A stretch of 49,208 nucleotides of DNA from RUG626 sp051866775 (GCA_051866775.1 JBJDXR010000019.1:1-49208); one strand, 5' to 3'. Positions 23,726 to 32,648 are shown, numbered from the stretch's first letter. Notes: generated by a model not told the origin, from the letters alone. Program-made: numbers and translations.

Positions 23726-25279
23726 ATGTCTGAAGAGAAGAATTTTAGCGGTCAGCAGGAGGGCGGCTCTCAGGAGCAGTATTCCCTCAACGATGACCGC
23801 CGTGTTAAGGTCTTGTCACCGGGCGCTCTAGTGCTCAAGCGGTTTTTCCGCAACAAGATGGCGGTTGTTGGTATTGCCGTACTTGTTTTTATGTTCATAT
23901 TTTCCTTTGTAGGAGGACTGGTGTCTCCGTACGGTGAGGATCAGCTTTTCTACCGCGACGAATACCAGAACAAGCAGTTTGCCGGCGTAACTGAAAACAA
24001 GGAGTTCCGTTATGCTGTTGCCGACGGTCAGGAATTTGGCTCTGCAATACAGGCACAGGTCGTACTGGCGGTACAGAAGGGGAACGACACCTTTACTTAT
24101 CGTGATGTTGAGTATTCACTCACCGCTGAGGGCGAGGATTTTTACAGCGTATCCACCGGCGGCACTATGATAGGTATCGCCTATAAGGACATTGTTAGCT
24201 CCAGCGTTCAGGGCGGAAACATTTCCTTCAACTTTGTCTATAATGCGCTTAAGGCATACACTAACGGCGACAGCAGCTTTACCGTTGACGGAATCACATA
24301 TACCCTGGATGATGACGGCGGCGTATTTAACGGAAGCGACGAGGCAGCCTATATAAGCCGTTATGTTGTTCAGGCTGTCATGCCGGACGTGTTCCTTTCG
24401 CGTGCGTTTAAGGAGGAGCTTGTAGAGTCCCTCGAGGACGGTACCGGAAGCTTCACATTTACTGATGAAAACGGCGAGACATTTGAATACACCGTAACAT
24501 ACGACGCAGCCAGTAAAAACTGGTCTGTCCTCCAGTCACAGGTGACGCGTGTTTTTGACACCTATTCTTTCCCCAGCAAGGCACATTGGCTTGGTACGGA
24601 TAAGAACGGAATGGATATGCTTACCCGCCTTATGTACGGCGGCCGCGTCTCCCTGATAATCGGATTTATCGTCGTAATTATTGAAACAATGCTGGGCGTC
24701 ATTTTAGGCGGTGTCTCCGGATATTTTGGCGGCTGGGTGGATAACCTTATCATGCGTATCGTCGATATATTTTATTGTATCCCGTCTATGCCGATTATAA
24801 TTATTCTCGGTGCTGCAATGGATAACGTGGGTGTTGATCCGCAGATACGTATGCTTTATTTGATGCTTATTTTGGGCTTCCTCGGGTGGCCGGGCATTGC
24901 CCGCCTTGTACGTGGACAGATATTGTCCCTCAGGGAGCAGGAGTTCATGACCGCGACCGAGGCCTGCGGCATCAGCGTTTCCCGCCGTATTTTCAAGCAC
25001 CTTATTCCAAATGTCATCCCGCAGCTTATCGTCAACTGCACCATGAGCCTCGGCTCAACGATCATCACTGAGGCGACGCTCTCGTTCCTTGGTTTGGGAG
25101 TTAAGTTCCCGTTTGCCTCGTGGGGCAACATTATAAACGACGTCAATGACACCTTCGTGCTGACAACCTACTGGTTTATCTGGATACCTGCCGGCGTGTG
25201 CCTGCTGCTGACGGTTCTGGCCTTCAATCTTGTAGGCGACGGTCTGCGTGATGCCTTTGACCCCAAGATGAAACGATAA
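23726..25279 (+). CDS. Peptide ABC transporter permease, OppC/DppC type, with a large repeated extracytoplasmic insert
   Basis: 517 residues from ATG 23726 (GAGGGGG site); OppC is normally about 300. Helix 1 (about 46-68) is followed by roughly 200 inserted residues (76-280) before HWLGTDKNGMDMLTRL and the normal permease core with EAA loop EFMTATEACGISVSRRIFKH. The insert has three related units, each a helix, a turn and beta strands: NDTFTYRDVEYSL (120-132), DSSFTVDGITYTL (182-194) and GSFTFTDENGETFEYTV (241-257), spaced about 60 residues apart. By topology the insert lies outside the membrane, where it could touch the enlarged binding protein (inference). Confidence 0.92.
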   Translation: MSEEKNFSGQQEGGSQEQYSLNDDRRVKVLSPGALVLKRFFRNKMAVVGIAVLVFMFIFSFVGGLVSPYGEDQLFYRDEYQNKQFAGVTENKEFRYAVADGQEFGSAIQAQVVLAVQKGNDTFTYRDVEYSLTAEGEDFYSVSTGGTMIGIAYKDIVSSSVQGGNISFNFVYNALKAYTNGDSSFTVDGITYTLDDDGGVFNGSDEAAYISRYVVQAVMPDVFLSRAFKEELVESLEDGTGSFTFTDENGETFEYTVTYDAASKNWSVLQSQVTRVFDTYSFPSKAHWLGTDKNGMDMLTRLMYGGRVSLIIGFIVVIIETMLGVILGGVSGYFGGWVDNLIMRIVDIFYCIPSMPIIIILGAAMDNVGVDPQIRMLYLMLILGFLGWPGIARLVRGQILSLREQEFMTATEACGISVSRRIFKHLIPNVIPQLIVNCTMSLGSTIITEATLSFLGLGVKFPFASWGNIINDVNDTFVLTTYWFIWIPAGVCLLLTVLAFNLVGDGLRDAFDPKMKR

Positions 25280-25292
25280 AGGAGGAGAGAAC

Positions 25293-26444
25293 ATGGCTAA
25301 GAAAAAAGCAGAAGGATATCTCTCCGCCAGGGAATCCCACAGGATTTCTAGGGAGAATCGCCGCATAACAAATGAGCTTGAGAAAAAGCGTAAGCGCAAG
25401 AACGTCCCGGAGTCTGAGTATCTTACCCAGATGCACGACCCAAATAACGCGGTGGAATTTGACAATCTCCATACCTATTTCTTTACGGATGCAGGAACAG
25501 TTAAGGCCGTCGACGGCGTCACCTTTGAGGTGCCCATCGGAAAGACTGTAGGCGTAGTCGGTGAATCCGGCTGCGGCAAGTCCGTGACCAGCCTGTCCCT
25601 TATGCAGCTGCTTCAGCGGCCGCAGGGACAGGTCGTAGAAGGTGAGATACGCCTTAACATCGGAAACGATAAGGCATATGACGTGACGAAAATGCCTAAT
25701 GAGAAGATGCAGGATCTTCGCGGCAACTATATGTCGATGATCTTTCAGGAACCGATGACCGCTCTGAACCCGGTGTTCCGTATCGGTGACCAGGTGGACG
25801 AGGTCATCGCCCTCCATGACGGAGAGGGAAAGAGCAAGGAAAATATCAAGGCTCGTACCATAGAACTTCTTGAGATGGTTGGAATTGCCAACAGTGAGGG
25901 AGTATACAGGATGTACCCCCATGAGCTGTCCGGCGGTATGCGCCAGCGTGTTATGATCGCAATGGCCCTTGCCTGCAATCCTAAGATCATCATTGCTGAC
26001 GAGCCGACGACCGCTCTTGATGTTACCATTCAGGCACAGATTCTTGACCTTCTGCGGCAGCTGAAGGACCGGATCAATTCCTCAATCATGTTTATTACTC
26101 ACGACCTTGGAGTTATCGCCGAAATGGCGGACTACGTTGTGGTCATGTACGCAGGCCGAATAGTCGAGAAGGGAACGGCGGAGGAGATCTTTGCAAATCC
26201 TTCCCACCCCTATACAATCGGACTCATGGCGTCAAAACCCGTTGTTGGCAAGCGTGTGGATAAGCTCTATTCCATCCCCGGAAAGGTACCGAACCCTGTA
26301 AATATGCCTGACTACTGTTATTTTAAGGACCGCTGTGAGATGTGTGTGGAAGGCTGTGAGGGCGAATATCCCTGCGAGATAAGCCTTTCGGAGACGCACA
26401 AGGTGAGCTGCTACAGATTTTATGACAGAAAGGGGGAGAAGTAA
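25293..26444 (+). CDS. Peptide ABC transporter ATPase, OppD type
   Basis: 383 residues. Walker A GESGCGKS, Q-loop IFQEPMTALNP, signature LSGGMRQRV, Walker B IIIADEPTTALD and switch His in ITHDLGV. The C-terminal oligopeptide-transporter domain has the cysteines CYFKDRCEMCVEGC, a set that in OppD-type proteins can hold a 4Fe-4S cluster. The first 55 residues are an extra, highly charged, probably helical extension (SHRISRENRRITNELEKKRK). An AAAGGAGGAGAG site precedes the ATG. Together with OppF it powers import. Confidence 0.95.
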   Translation: MAKKKAEGYLSARESHRISRENRRITNELEKKRKRKNVPESEYLTQMHDPNNAVEFDNLHTYFFTDAGTVKAVDGVTFEVPIGKTVGVVGESGCGKSVTSLSLMQLLQRPQGQVVEGEIRLNIGNDKAYDVTKMPNEKMQDLRGNYMSMIFQEPMTALNPVFRIGDQVDEVIALHDGEGKSKENIKARTIELLEMVGIANSEGVYRMYPHELSGGMRQRVMIAMALACNPKIIIADEPTTALDVTIQAQILDLLRQLKDRINSSIMFITHDLGVIAEMADYVVVMYAGRIVEKGTAEEIFANPSHPYTIGLMASKPVVGKRVDKLYSIPGKVPNPVNMPDYCYFKDRCEMCVEGCEGEYPCEISLSETHKVSCYRFYDRKGEK

Positions 26445-27611
26445 ATGGCAGTTAATCGAGGCGGTGTGGCCGGTGGTGCCGGACGTTACCATCCCGGAAG
26501 CCCGGCAGGGAAAACGCCTGAGGAGCTTAACGAGGATATAAAGCGCAAAGATGAGAAACTCAAGAAGGAGCTCCATAAGACGGCAAAAAAGTCAGGAGAT
26601 ATCCGTACTGAAAATGACTTCACCCCGATTCAGTATGACTCCCAGTATATTCTGATGGTCAATGATCTAAAGAAGTATTTTCCTATAAAGGGCGGCATGG
26701 TCTCCAAGACTGTGGGCTATGTAAAGGCCGTGGATGGCGTTACCTTCAATCTGAAGCGCGGCACCACAATGGGTCTTGTCGGAGAGTCCGGCTGCGGAAA
26801 GACCACCACCGGCCGCACTATCCTGCGGCTTTCCGGTGAAAAGACCGGCGGTCAGGTGCTCTTTAACGGACAGGAGGTCTATGATCTCTCTCCTAAGGAG
26901 ATGCGCTCGCTTCGCACGAAGATGCAGATAATCTTTCAGGATCCCTTCTCCAGCCTTTCGCCACGTCTCCCGGTCGGTGAGATCATAGGGGAGGCCGTGC
27001 GTGAGCATCAGCTCGTACCCAAAGAGGATTTTAACGATTATATTGATCAGGTCATGGATAACTGCGGACTTCAGCCGTTCCATAAGGATCGCTATCCCCA
27101 TGAGTTTTCCGGCGGACAGCGGCAGCGTATCTGCATTGCAAGGGCACTTGCGCTGAATCCTGAGTTTGTTGTCTGTGATGAGCCGGTCTCTGCGCTTGAC
27201 GTTTCGATTCAGGCCCAGATCATAAACCTGCTCAAGGAGCTTCAGGAGAAATACTCTCTGACATACCTGTTTATCTCACACGACCTCTCGGTTGTTGAGC
27301 ATATCTCAGATACCGTTGGAGTCATGTATCTTGGAGGGCTTGTGGAATACGGTGCAACAGCGGATATTTTTAAAAACCCGCTGCATCCCTACACCAAGGC
27401 GCTGTTCTCCGCCATTCCGATCCCGGATCCCACGGCGAAGATGAACAGGATAGTCCTTGAGGGCTCAATTCCTTCTCCTGCAAATCCGCCCTCCGGCTGC
27501 AAATTCCACACCCGCTGTCCCAACTGTACTGAGCGCTGCAAGGTGGAGACGCCTGTCCAGCGGGAGATAGAGCCCGGACACTACGTCGTATGCCACCTCT
27601 TTGATGAATAA
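26445..27611 (+). CDS. Peptide ABC transporter ATPase, OppF type
   Basis: 388 residues, ATG directly abutting the oppD stop. Walker A GESGCGKTTTGRT, Q-loop IFQDPFSSLSPRLPVGE, signature FSGGQRQRI, Walker B FVVCDEPVSALD, switch His in ISHDLSV, and the C-terminal cysteine cluster HTRCPNCTERC. Like OppD it has an unusual charged N-terminal extension of about 65 residues (PEELNEDIKRKDEKLKKEL) before the ATPase begins at ILMVNDLKKYFPIKGG. Confidence 0.95.
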   Translation: MAVNRGGVAGGAGRYHPGSPAGKTPEELNEDIKRKDEKLKKELHKTAKKSGDIRTENDFTPIQYDSQYILMVNDLKKYFPIKGGMVSKTVGYVKAVDGVTFNLKRGTTMGLVGESGCGKTTTGRTILRLSGEKTGGQVLFNGQEVYDLSPKEMRSLRTKMQIIFQDPFSSLSPRLPVGEIIGEAVREHQLVPKEDFNDYIDQVMDNCGLQPFHKDRYPHEFSGGQRQRICIARALALNPEFVVCDEPVSALDVSIQAQIINLLKELQEKYSLTYLFISHDLSVVEHISDTVGVMYLGGLVEYGATADIFKNPLHPYTKALFSAIPIPDPTAKMNRIVLEGSIPSPANPPSGCKFHTRCPNCTERCKVETPVQREIEPGHYVVCHLFDE

Positions 27612-27892
27612 TGGCTCGTAAAAAGAAAATTTACGACGACGATGACGGCCGTACCATAGCGGATATGAGTCAGGTTTCAGGTCAGAACTTATGGCTGCCG
27701 AGAAGCAGCCGCTCAGATAAGCGTGATGAGCCTGACAGTACTGCAGACACGTCCGGGGAGGCTCCGTATTCCCGTAAAGAGAGGAATATGTTCATACTGG
27801 GAGCACTGAAGGCCGCCCTTCTCATTGCGCTGGCGTTCATCGGCGGTCTGGCACTTGTCATCATTATTTTGCTTTATGTGTGGAATAACTGA
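27611..27892 (+). CDS. Small single-helix membrane protein of the opp operon, unknown
   Basis: 93 residues; its ATG overlaps the oppF stop by one base, strong evidence for co-translation. A charged, probably disordered N-terminal part (KKKIYDDDDGRT, SSRSDKRDEPDSTADTSG) is followed by one C-terminal membrane helix (about 65-90, AALLIALAFIGGLALVIIIL). No family recognised. A tail-anchored subunit or regulator of the transporter is possible; the charged N-terminal extensions of OppD and OppF are conceivable partners (inference). Confidence 0.78.
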   Translation: MARKKKIYDDDDGRTIADMSQVSGQNLWLPRSSRSDKRDEPDSTADTSGEAPYSRKERNMFILGALKAALLIALAFIGGLALVIIILLYVWNN

Positions 27893-27912
27893 ATTTGATA
27901 TTGACTGACTAA

Positions 27913-27947
27913 TGACCGCCGCTGTGGAGTGCCCATGGCGGCGGTCA
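27913..27947 (+). promoter_or_regulatory. Intergenic hairpin after the opp operon
   Basis: TGACCGCCGC / GCGGCGGTCA, a perfect 10-bp stem with a 15-nt loop, followed by AAAA and not Ts. It may be a weak terminator or processing site; it lies just ahead of the ceramidase-like gene. Confidence 0.45.
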
Positions 27948-27964
27948 AAATGGATGGTGTACTG

Positions 27965-29242
27965 ATGAAAAATAATATATATAAGCTTTATGCAGGAGCA
28001 GGACGCGCTGCGATCAATATTCCGGACGCGGCGTTTCCAACGCTTGTTGAGGGATATACCGGCGTCCATGACGCGCCGTGTGTCAGAGTCCTGATACTTA
28101 AAAGCGATGATGTCCGTTTTGTGCTTGCGAATTTTGAACTGGTCTCCCTAAATGACGATATTGATGCATTCAAGAAACTGATCTCAGAAAAAGCTGACAT
28201 ACCAGAGGCGAATATATGGATATGCGTAACACATTCCCTACCGACTCCCCATCTTGTGAAACCGGTAAGTGATATCACTGCTGATGAAAGAAAGCGCTTT
28301 GATCTGCTGCACAAGACTGTTGAGGACGCGCTTATTTTGGCTGTCGATGACGCTGCTGCCGGGATCCGCGAGGCAAAATTTGCATTTGGCTCCGGAAGGT
28401 GTGACATAAACGTAAACCGCAACATCGATTCTGTCGACGGCGTGTGGCTGGGCTGCAACGATGAAGGCCCTTCGGATAAGTCCGTACCGATCTATAAATT
28501 TGAGGATTTGGACGGCAATGTTATCGCCATCCTATTTAACTATAATGCCCAGTGTTCCATCATGGATGACTCCAGGACAGCAGATGGAGGCAGGCTGGTA
28601 TCCGCAGACCTTTCAGGTTCCGCATCCGCGTTTGTGGAGCAGGAGTTCCCCGGAGCTGTTGCCATGTATGCACTTGGCGCCGGCGGGGACCAGGCGCCGG
28701 GCTTCAAGGGTTATAGAACTGTACGCGGCAGGGGAGGAGTCCTCAGAAATATTGACCTGCATGAGGCAGGATATATCCTTGTTGAGCTTCTGGGTGAGCG
28801 TCTCGGACAGGAGGTGGTTTTTGCCGCAGAACGCCTTGAGTGTACGGAGCTTACCGCACCGCTGCGTACCGGCCGCAGGTCATTTAAGTACAGCGGGCAG
28901 TACATTCCGGATATGCGGTCGATTCGTCCCTGTAAGGAATATGTTTATATTCCGGAGAGCGATGTTGAGACTCCTGTGGAGGTTCTTCAAATCGGTGAGG
29001 CGGCGCTCGTAGGAGTAAAGCCTGAGATATGCGTGCGTACAGTAATGGAGCTTAAAGAGAACTCGCCTTATGGGATGACAGGTCTTATGACCTTTGTAAA
29101 CGGAGGAGCCAAGTATATGCCTGAGGAGGATATGTACGAAAAGATAACCTTCCAGTCGATTAACTCGCGGTTTGCGGCTGGGACCGCCGAGAAATTTGCA
29201 GGCGATATTCTTAAGCTTCTTAACGATGTAAAAAACGTGTAA
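27965..29242 (+). CDS. Neutral/alkaline non-lysosomal ceramidase-like protein
   Basis: 425 residues from ATG 27965; an in-frame ATG at 27935 falls within a hairpin and is less likely. It starts LYAGAGRAAINIPDAAFPTL, the pattern of the neutral ceramidase N-terminal domain family, with later WICVTHSLPTPH (metal-site type His), FNYNAQCSIMDD, SADLSGSASAFVEQEF and GAGGDQAPGF. True ceramidases hydrolyse the amide of ceramide, but many bacterial members of this domain family have no known substrate. No signal peptide is visible, so it seems cytoplasmic. The esterase gene 20 nt downstream is probably co-transcribed. Confidence 0.8.
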   Translation: MKNNIYKLYAGAGRAAINIPDAAFPTLVEGYTGVHDAPCVRVLILKSDDVRFVLANFELVSLNDDIDAFKKLISEKADIPEANIWICVTHSLPTPHLVKPVSDITADERKRFDLLHKTVEDALILAVDDAAAGIREAKFAFGSGRCDINVNRNIDSVDGVWLGCNDEGPSDKSVPIYKFEDLDGNVIAILFNYNAQCSIMDDSRTADGGRLVSADLSGSASAFVEQEFPGAVAMYALGAGGDQAPGFKGYRTVRGRGGVLRNIDLHEAGYILVELLGERLGQEVVFAAERLECTELTAPLRTGRRSFKYSGQYIPDMRSIRPCKEYVYIPESDVETPVEVLQIGEAALVGVKPEICVRTVMELKENSPYGMTGLMTFVNGGAKYMPEEDMYEKITFQSINSRFAAGTAEKFAGDILKLLNDVKNV

Positions 29243-29262
29243 GCATACTTTGAAAGAGTGAA

Positions 29263-30477
29263 ATGACTTTGGATAATACTCATATTCTAAAGGTTACCGC
29301 TATTACAGAGGTTTTCGGCGAGGGACAGAAGACCATCGCTGCTGCTGTTGAGTATGACACTGATATCGATCCTGCTTCCGTTAGTGCTGACAAGTATATG
29401 GTCGAGAACAGGACAGTTACTGACGCGTATGTAAGCAGCGGCGCGTGCCTGGAAAAAACCGGCAAAGGAAATTTCGTTATAGTCGAGCTTGATAAAAATG
29501 ATCCGGGATGCTGTACATTGGTAACCAGGTCCCGTCCCGGCAGCGGTCCGGGCGCTATTACAAATATTGTTACGCCTCGTCCCATAGTTGCTCAGACAGG
29601 GACGGTAAGGACTGCTGAAGGGGCTGAATATCCTCCGGAGGCCCCCGTATCGGGAAGTGCTATTATAAATCCTGTTGTAGATGACTTTAAAATTTTTACA
29701 TACCGGCTTTCCGACGGGAGAAAGGTGGATTATAACCTTTTTATCCCCGAGAACCTCGAGCCGGGGAAGGAGTACCCGCTGGTTTACTTTATTTCCGATG
29801 CGGGCGTGCTCTCTCAGGATATGCGGGTTACACTGTGTCAAGGGCTGGGCGCCACAGTTTGGGCGACGCCTGCGGAGCAGAGGAAGCATCCATGCTTTGT
29901 CCTTGCGCCACAGTTTCATGGTCCGGAATCACTTGTTCAGGATGATTTTAGCTGCACTTGGGAGGTGGATGCCGCTCTTGAACTGGTACTTCATATTATT
30001 GATTCGTATCCTATAGATAAAAAGCGCATATACGGCACAGGTCAGTCTATGGGCTGCATGACTACCTGCGAGCTGAATATTAGATGTCCAGAGCTTTATG
30101 GGGCAAGCCTTCTCGTGGGGGGACAGTGGGATCCGGTTGGGATGGTCGCTGCAAAGAACAATAATTTCTGGATATGTGTCTCCTCTGGGGATACAAAGGC
30201 CTTCCCCGGAATGAACGCCGTGACAGAGGCATTTGAAAAAGCCGGAGAGACGGTATCCCGCGGAGTTTTGGATGCTGCCGATATGCAGGCAATGAACAAA
30301 ACCGTTTCAGAAATGGCGCAGGATGGCTGTCATATCCATTATACTTGGTTTGAAGGAGATTCCGTTATTCCTGAAGGTGTAGAGCCGAGCAGCGGAAAAC
30401 ATCACAAGAACAGCTGGCGTGTTGCCTATGATATAGAGGCTCTCCGTGACTGGCTGTTCACACAGCATAGGGAGTAA
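29263..30477 (+). CDS. Alpha/beta hydrolase esterase with N-terminal Ig-like domain
   Basis: 404 residues. Residues 1-135 are beta-rich and resemble the Ig-like domain fused to some PHB-depolymerase/feruloyl-type esterases (ITEVFGEGQKTIAAAVEYD). The catalytic part starts near FKIFTYRLSDGRKVDYNLFI; the nucleophile is Ser262 in GTGQSMGCM, with Asp probably in SSGDTKAF and a His near GKHHKNSW. No signal peptide was seen, unusual because related esterases are secreted. It is tightly spaced behind the ceramidase-like gene, so both may act on one ester/amide compound class (inference). Substrate unknown. Confidence 0.82.
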   Translation: MTLDNTHILKVTAITEVFGEGQKTIAAAVEYDTDIDPASVSADKYMVENRTVTDAYVSSGACLEKTGKGNFVIVELDKNDPGCCTLVTRSRPGSGPGAITNIVTPRPIVAQTGTVRTAEGAEYPPEAPVSGSAIINPVVDDFKIFTYRLSDGRKVDYNLFIPENLEPGKEYPLVYFISDAGVLSQDMRVTLCQGLGATVWATPAEQRKHPCFVLAPQFHGPESLVQDDFSCTWEVDAALELVLHIIDSYPIDKKRIYGTGQSMGCMTTCELNIRCPELYGASLLVGGQWDPVGMVAAKNNNFWICVSSGDTKAFPGMNAVTEAFEKAGETVSRGVLDAADMQAMNKTVSEMAQDGCHIHYTWFEGDSVIPEGVEPSSGKHHKNSWRVAYDIEALRDWLFTQHRE

Positions 30478-30563
30478 TGGCTGCTTCTTTTGATTATGCA
30501 ATCACCCAAATGCATGTCAGTAAGTGGGAATGCTGTCAAAAAATCAAAAATACGATATGAAAA

Positions 30564-30592
30564 TTGTAATATTAGTTTAAATTAAATATAGA
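30564..30592 (+). promoter_or_regulatory. Sigma-A type promoter of folT-folC
   Basis: TTGTAA (30564-30569), 17 nt, TATAGA (30587-30592). Predicted start near 30599, about 30 nt before the riboswitch. The stretch 30478-30563 holds nothing recognisable. Confidence 0.6.
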
Positions 30593-30630
30593 CATTATTC
30601 TCCGCCGGTGGTAATATATCAGTGTACAAA

Positions 30631-30728
30631 AGCAGAGTAGGATGCCGCGCGTAAAGTGCCGGGCGGACGGGGAGTTGCCGTCCGGACGAAGATTATTTCG
30701 CGGTGCGGTGTCCGCATCCCGCTGCTGC
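30631..30728 (+). ncRNA. Tetrahydrofolate (THF) riboswitch
   Basis: Conserved THF riboswitch segments are in order: GAGTAGGATG (30635-30644), GCGTAAAGTG (30649-30658), a stem with CGGACGG/CCGTCCG, CGAAG (near 30687), GCGGTGCGGTG (30700-30710) and GCATCCCGCTGC (30713-30725). The outer stem AGCAG/CTGCT closes it. It precedes a folate transporter gene, the usual regulon. The GCAGC-CAT-GCTGC hairpin just before the AGGAGGT site (30773-30779) may act as expression platform, implying translational control (inference). Confidence 0.9.
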
Positions 30729-30786
30729 ATACCGGAGAAGTGCGTCCTCCTATATGCAGCCATGCTGCTTATAAGGAGGTAATTTT

Positions 30787-31332
30787 ATGCAAAAAGACAG
30801 TACGCATCCATTCAGCAGGGTTCAGACTCTCACCACCGCGGCAATGCTTACAGCGGTCAGTGTGGTGATAGGGATTCTTTGTAAGAATTTTCTGACCTTC
30901 AACATCTATTACCGGTTCACACTTGAGAATCTCCCCGTTATATTCTCGGGGCTTGTATTTGGCCCTGTGGTAGGCGCTCTTGTCGGGGCGTGCGCGGATA
31001 TAGTCAGCTGCCTGTGCTCGGCAAATCCTGCGCTTAATCCGATAATCACCCTCGGCGCAGCCTGCGTTGGACTTTGCGCGGGGCTCGTTCCAAAGTACAT
31101 AGTGCGAAGCCCCGGCATTACCCAGATAGCCGTGGCTGAGCTGCTGGCGCATCTTGTTGGGCAGGTAGGCGTTAAATCTATCGGAAAGATCATCTGGTAC
31201 GGGATGCCTGCATGGGGTATACTGATTGGGCTGGGCGTATCGATTGTCGCCGGTGCCATAGAGTGCGCCTTAATAAAGCTTATTATGGATAGACTAAATT
31301 TAACAGCACATTCGAAGAAGGTACAGCAATGA
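30787..31332 (+). CDS. folT: Folate ECF transporter S component FolT
   Basis: 181 residues with about five to six membrane helices. It shows S-component features: a short N-terminus, TTAAMLTAVSVVIGILCKNF in helix 1, then FTLENLPVIFSGLVFGPVVG and ALVGACADIVSCL, typical of ECF substrate subunits. The THF riboswitch upstream and folC downstream identify folate as the ligand. It needs the shared energising module EcfA-EcfA'-EcfT, which is not in this window (group II arrangement). AAGGAGGT precedes the ATG, and it overlaps folC by 4 nt. Confidence 0.9.
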   Translation: MQKDSTHPFSRVQTLTTAAMLTAVSVVIGILCKNFLTFNIYYRFTLENLPVIFSGLVFGPVVGALVGACADIVSCLCSANPALNPIITLGAACVGLCAGLVPKYIVRSPGITQIAVAELLAHLVGQVGVKSIGKIIWYGMPAWGILIGLGVSIVAGAIECALIKLIMDRLNLTAHSKKVQQ

Positions 31333-32603
31333 CGTATGACGAGGCTCTGGAGTATATACACAGCATAAATTGGCGGGGCTCTAAGCGCGGCCTTTCGAGG
31401 ACGGTCGCACTGCTTCAGAAGCTCGGCTCTCCGGAGAAAAAGCTTAAATTTGTCCATGTGGCCGGGACAAACGGGAAGGGTTCAACCTGCGCCTGTATTG
31501 AATCCATTTTACGCCGCGCAGGGTACAAGACGGGACTTTATACATCGCCGTTTATAACCCGTTTTAACGAGCGTATAAAGGTAGGTGGCCGGGATATCAC
31601 CGATGGGGAGCTTGCTGAGCTTGTGGAGCGCATAAAGCCTTTCGCTGAGGCGGAGGAGGATAAGCCCACTGAGTTTGAGATAATAACAGCTCTCGGGTTT
31701 ATGTTCTTTGCGGAACAGGAGTGCGACGTGGTCATTCTTGAGGTCGGACTTGGCGGGGAGTTAGATTCCACAAATGTGATCCCCACTCCTGAGGCAGCCG
31801 TTATAACAGCGCTGGGACTTGATCACACACAGTATCTTGGCCCTGATATAACGGATATTGCCAAGGCAAAGGCTGGGATAATTAAGCCCCATGGCGATGT
31901 TGTGATTTATCAGGCAGAGCCTGCGGCTGAGGAAGTGATCAGGAGAAAGTGCCAGCAGGTAGGGGCAAATCTTTACAGAGCGGATTTTTCAAAGCTCCAG
32001 CTTCTGGAGCACGACCTGACGGGCTGCACCTTTGATTTCGGGCACTTTAAGTCGCTGAGGATACCTCTTGCCGGTACTTATCAGCCGTATAACGCGGCTG
32101 TTGCCATAACGGCAGCAGAGCTTCTGCGCGAAAAGGGCTGGAATATCAGTGACGAGGCCATTATTGATGGAATCAATTCTGTGAAATGGCCGGGCAGATT
32201 TGAGCTGCTGCGCAGGGACCCGGTGGTGATGCTTGACGGGGCGCATAATCCCCACGGTATAGCAGCCACGGCAAAGAGCTTATCGGAGGACTTCCCGGGG
32301 AAAAAGATCGTTTTCCTCACAGGCGTCATGGCGGATAAGGACATCGCCAATATGTATCCGCTTATTGGTCCGCTTGCTGACTGCTTTATAACTGTTACTC
32401 CCAATAATCCGCGCTCACTCCCTGCTGAGGACTACGCGGCGCTTTTAAACTGCGCCGGCTTTGAAGCCCATGCGGCTGCATCGATAGAGGATGGAGTGCG
32501 CATGGCTGAGATGCGCGCCGGACGGGATGGCGTCGTATGTGCCCTAGGTTCGTTGTATTTCTCCCAGGATGTGCGTGAGGCTGTTGAAAAAATCAAATAT
32601 TAA
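31329..32603 (+). CDS. folC: Bifunctional folylpolyglutamate synthase/dihydrofolate synthase
   Basis: 424 residues, usual family length. Mur-ligase-type ATP loop HVAGTNGKGSTCA (43-55), TGLYTSPFITRFNERIKVGG substrate loop, then ILEVGLGGELDSTNV and LDGAHNPHGI in the C-terminal domain. The enzyme adds glutamates to folates (and may join dihydropteroate with glutamate), trapping them in the cell. ATGA overlap with folT makes import and retention one unit under riboswitch control. A strong terminator follows. Confidence 0.95.
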   Translation: MTYDEALEYIHSINWRGSKRGLSRTVALLQKLGSPEKKLKFVHVAGTNGKGSTCACIESILRRAGYKTGLYTSPFITRFNERIKVGGRDITDGELAELVERIKPFAEAEEDKPTEFEIITALGFMFFAEQECDVVILEVGLGGELDSTNVIPTPEAAVITALGLDHTQYLGPDITDIAKAKAGIIKPHGDVVIYQAEPAAEEVIRRKCQQVGANLYRADFSKLQLLEHDLTGCTFDFGHFKSLRIPLAGTYQPYNAAVAITAAELLREKGWNISDEAIIDGINSVKWPGRFELLRRDPVVMLDGAHNPHGIAATAKSLSEDFPGKKIVFLTGVMADKDIANMYPLIGPLADCFITVTPNNPRSLPAEDYAALLNCAGFEAHAAASIEDGVRMAEMRAGRDGVVCALGSLYFSQDVREAVEKIKY

Positions 32604-32610
32604 GATAAGC

Positions 32611-32648
32611 AAAAAAGAGGCTCTGTTTTTAACAGAGCCTCTTTTTTA
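32611..32648. terminator. Bidirectional terminator between folC and the convergent gene
   Basis: AAAAAAGAGGCTCTGTT / AACAGAGCCTCTTTTTT, a long perfect stem with a short T loop; works in both directions. Confidence 0.9.
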
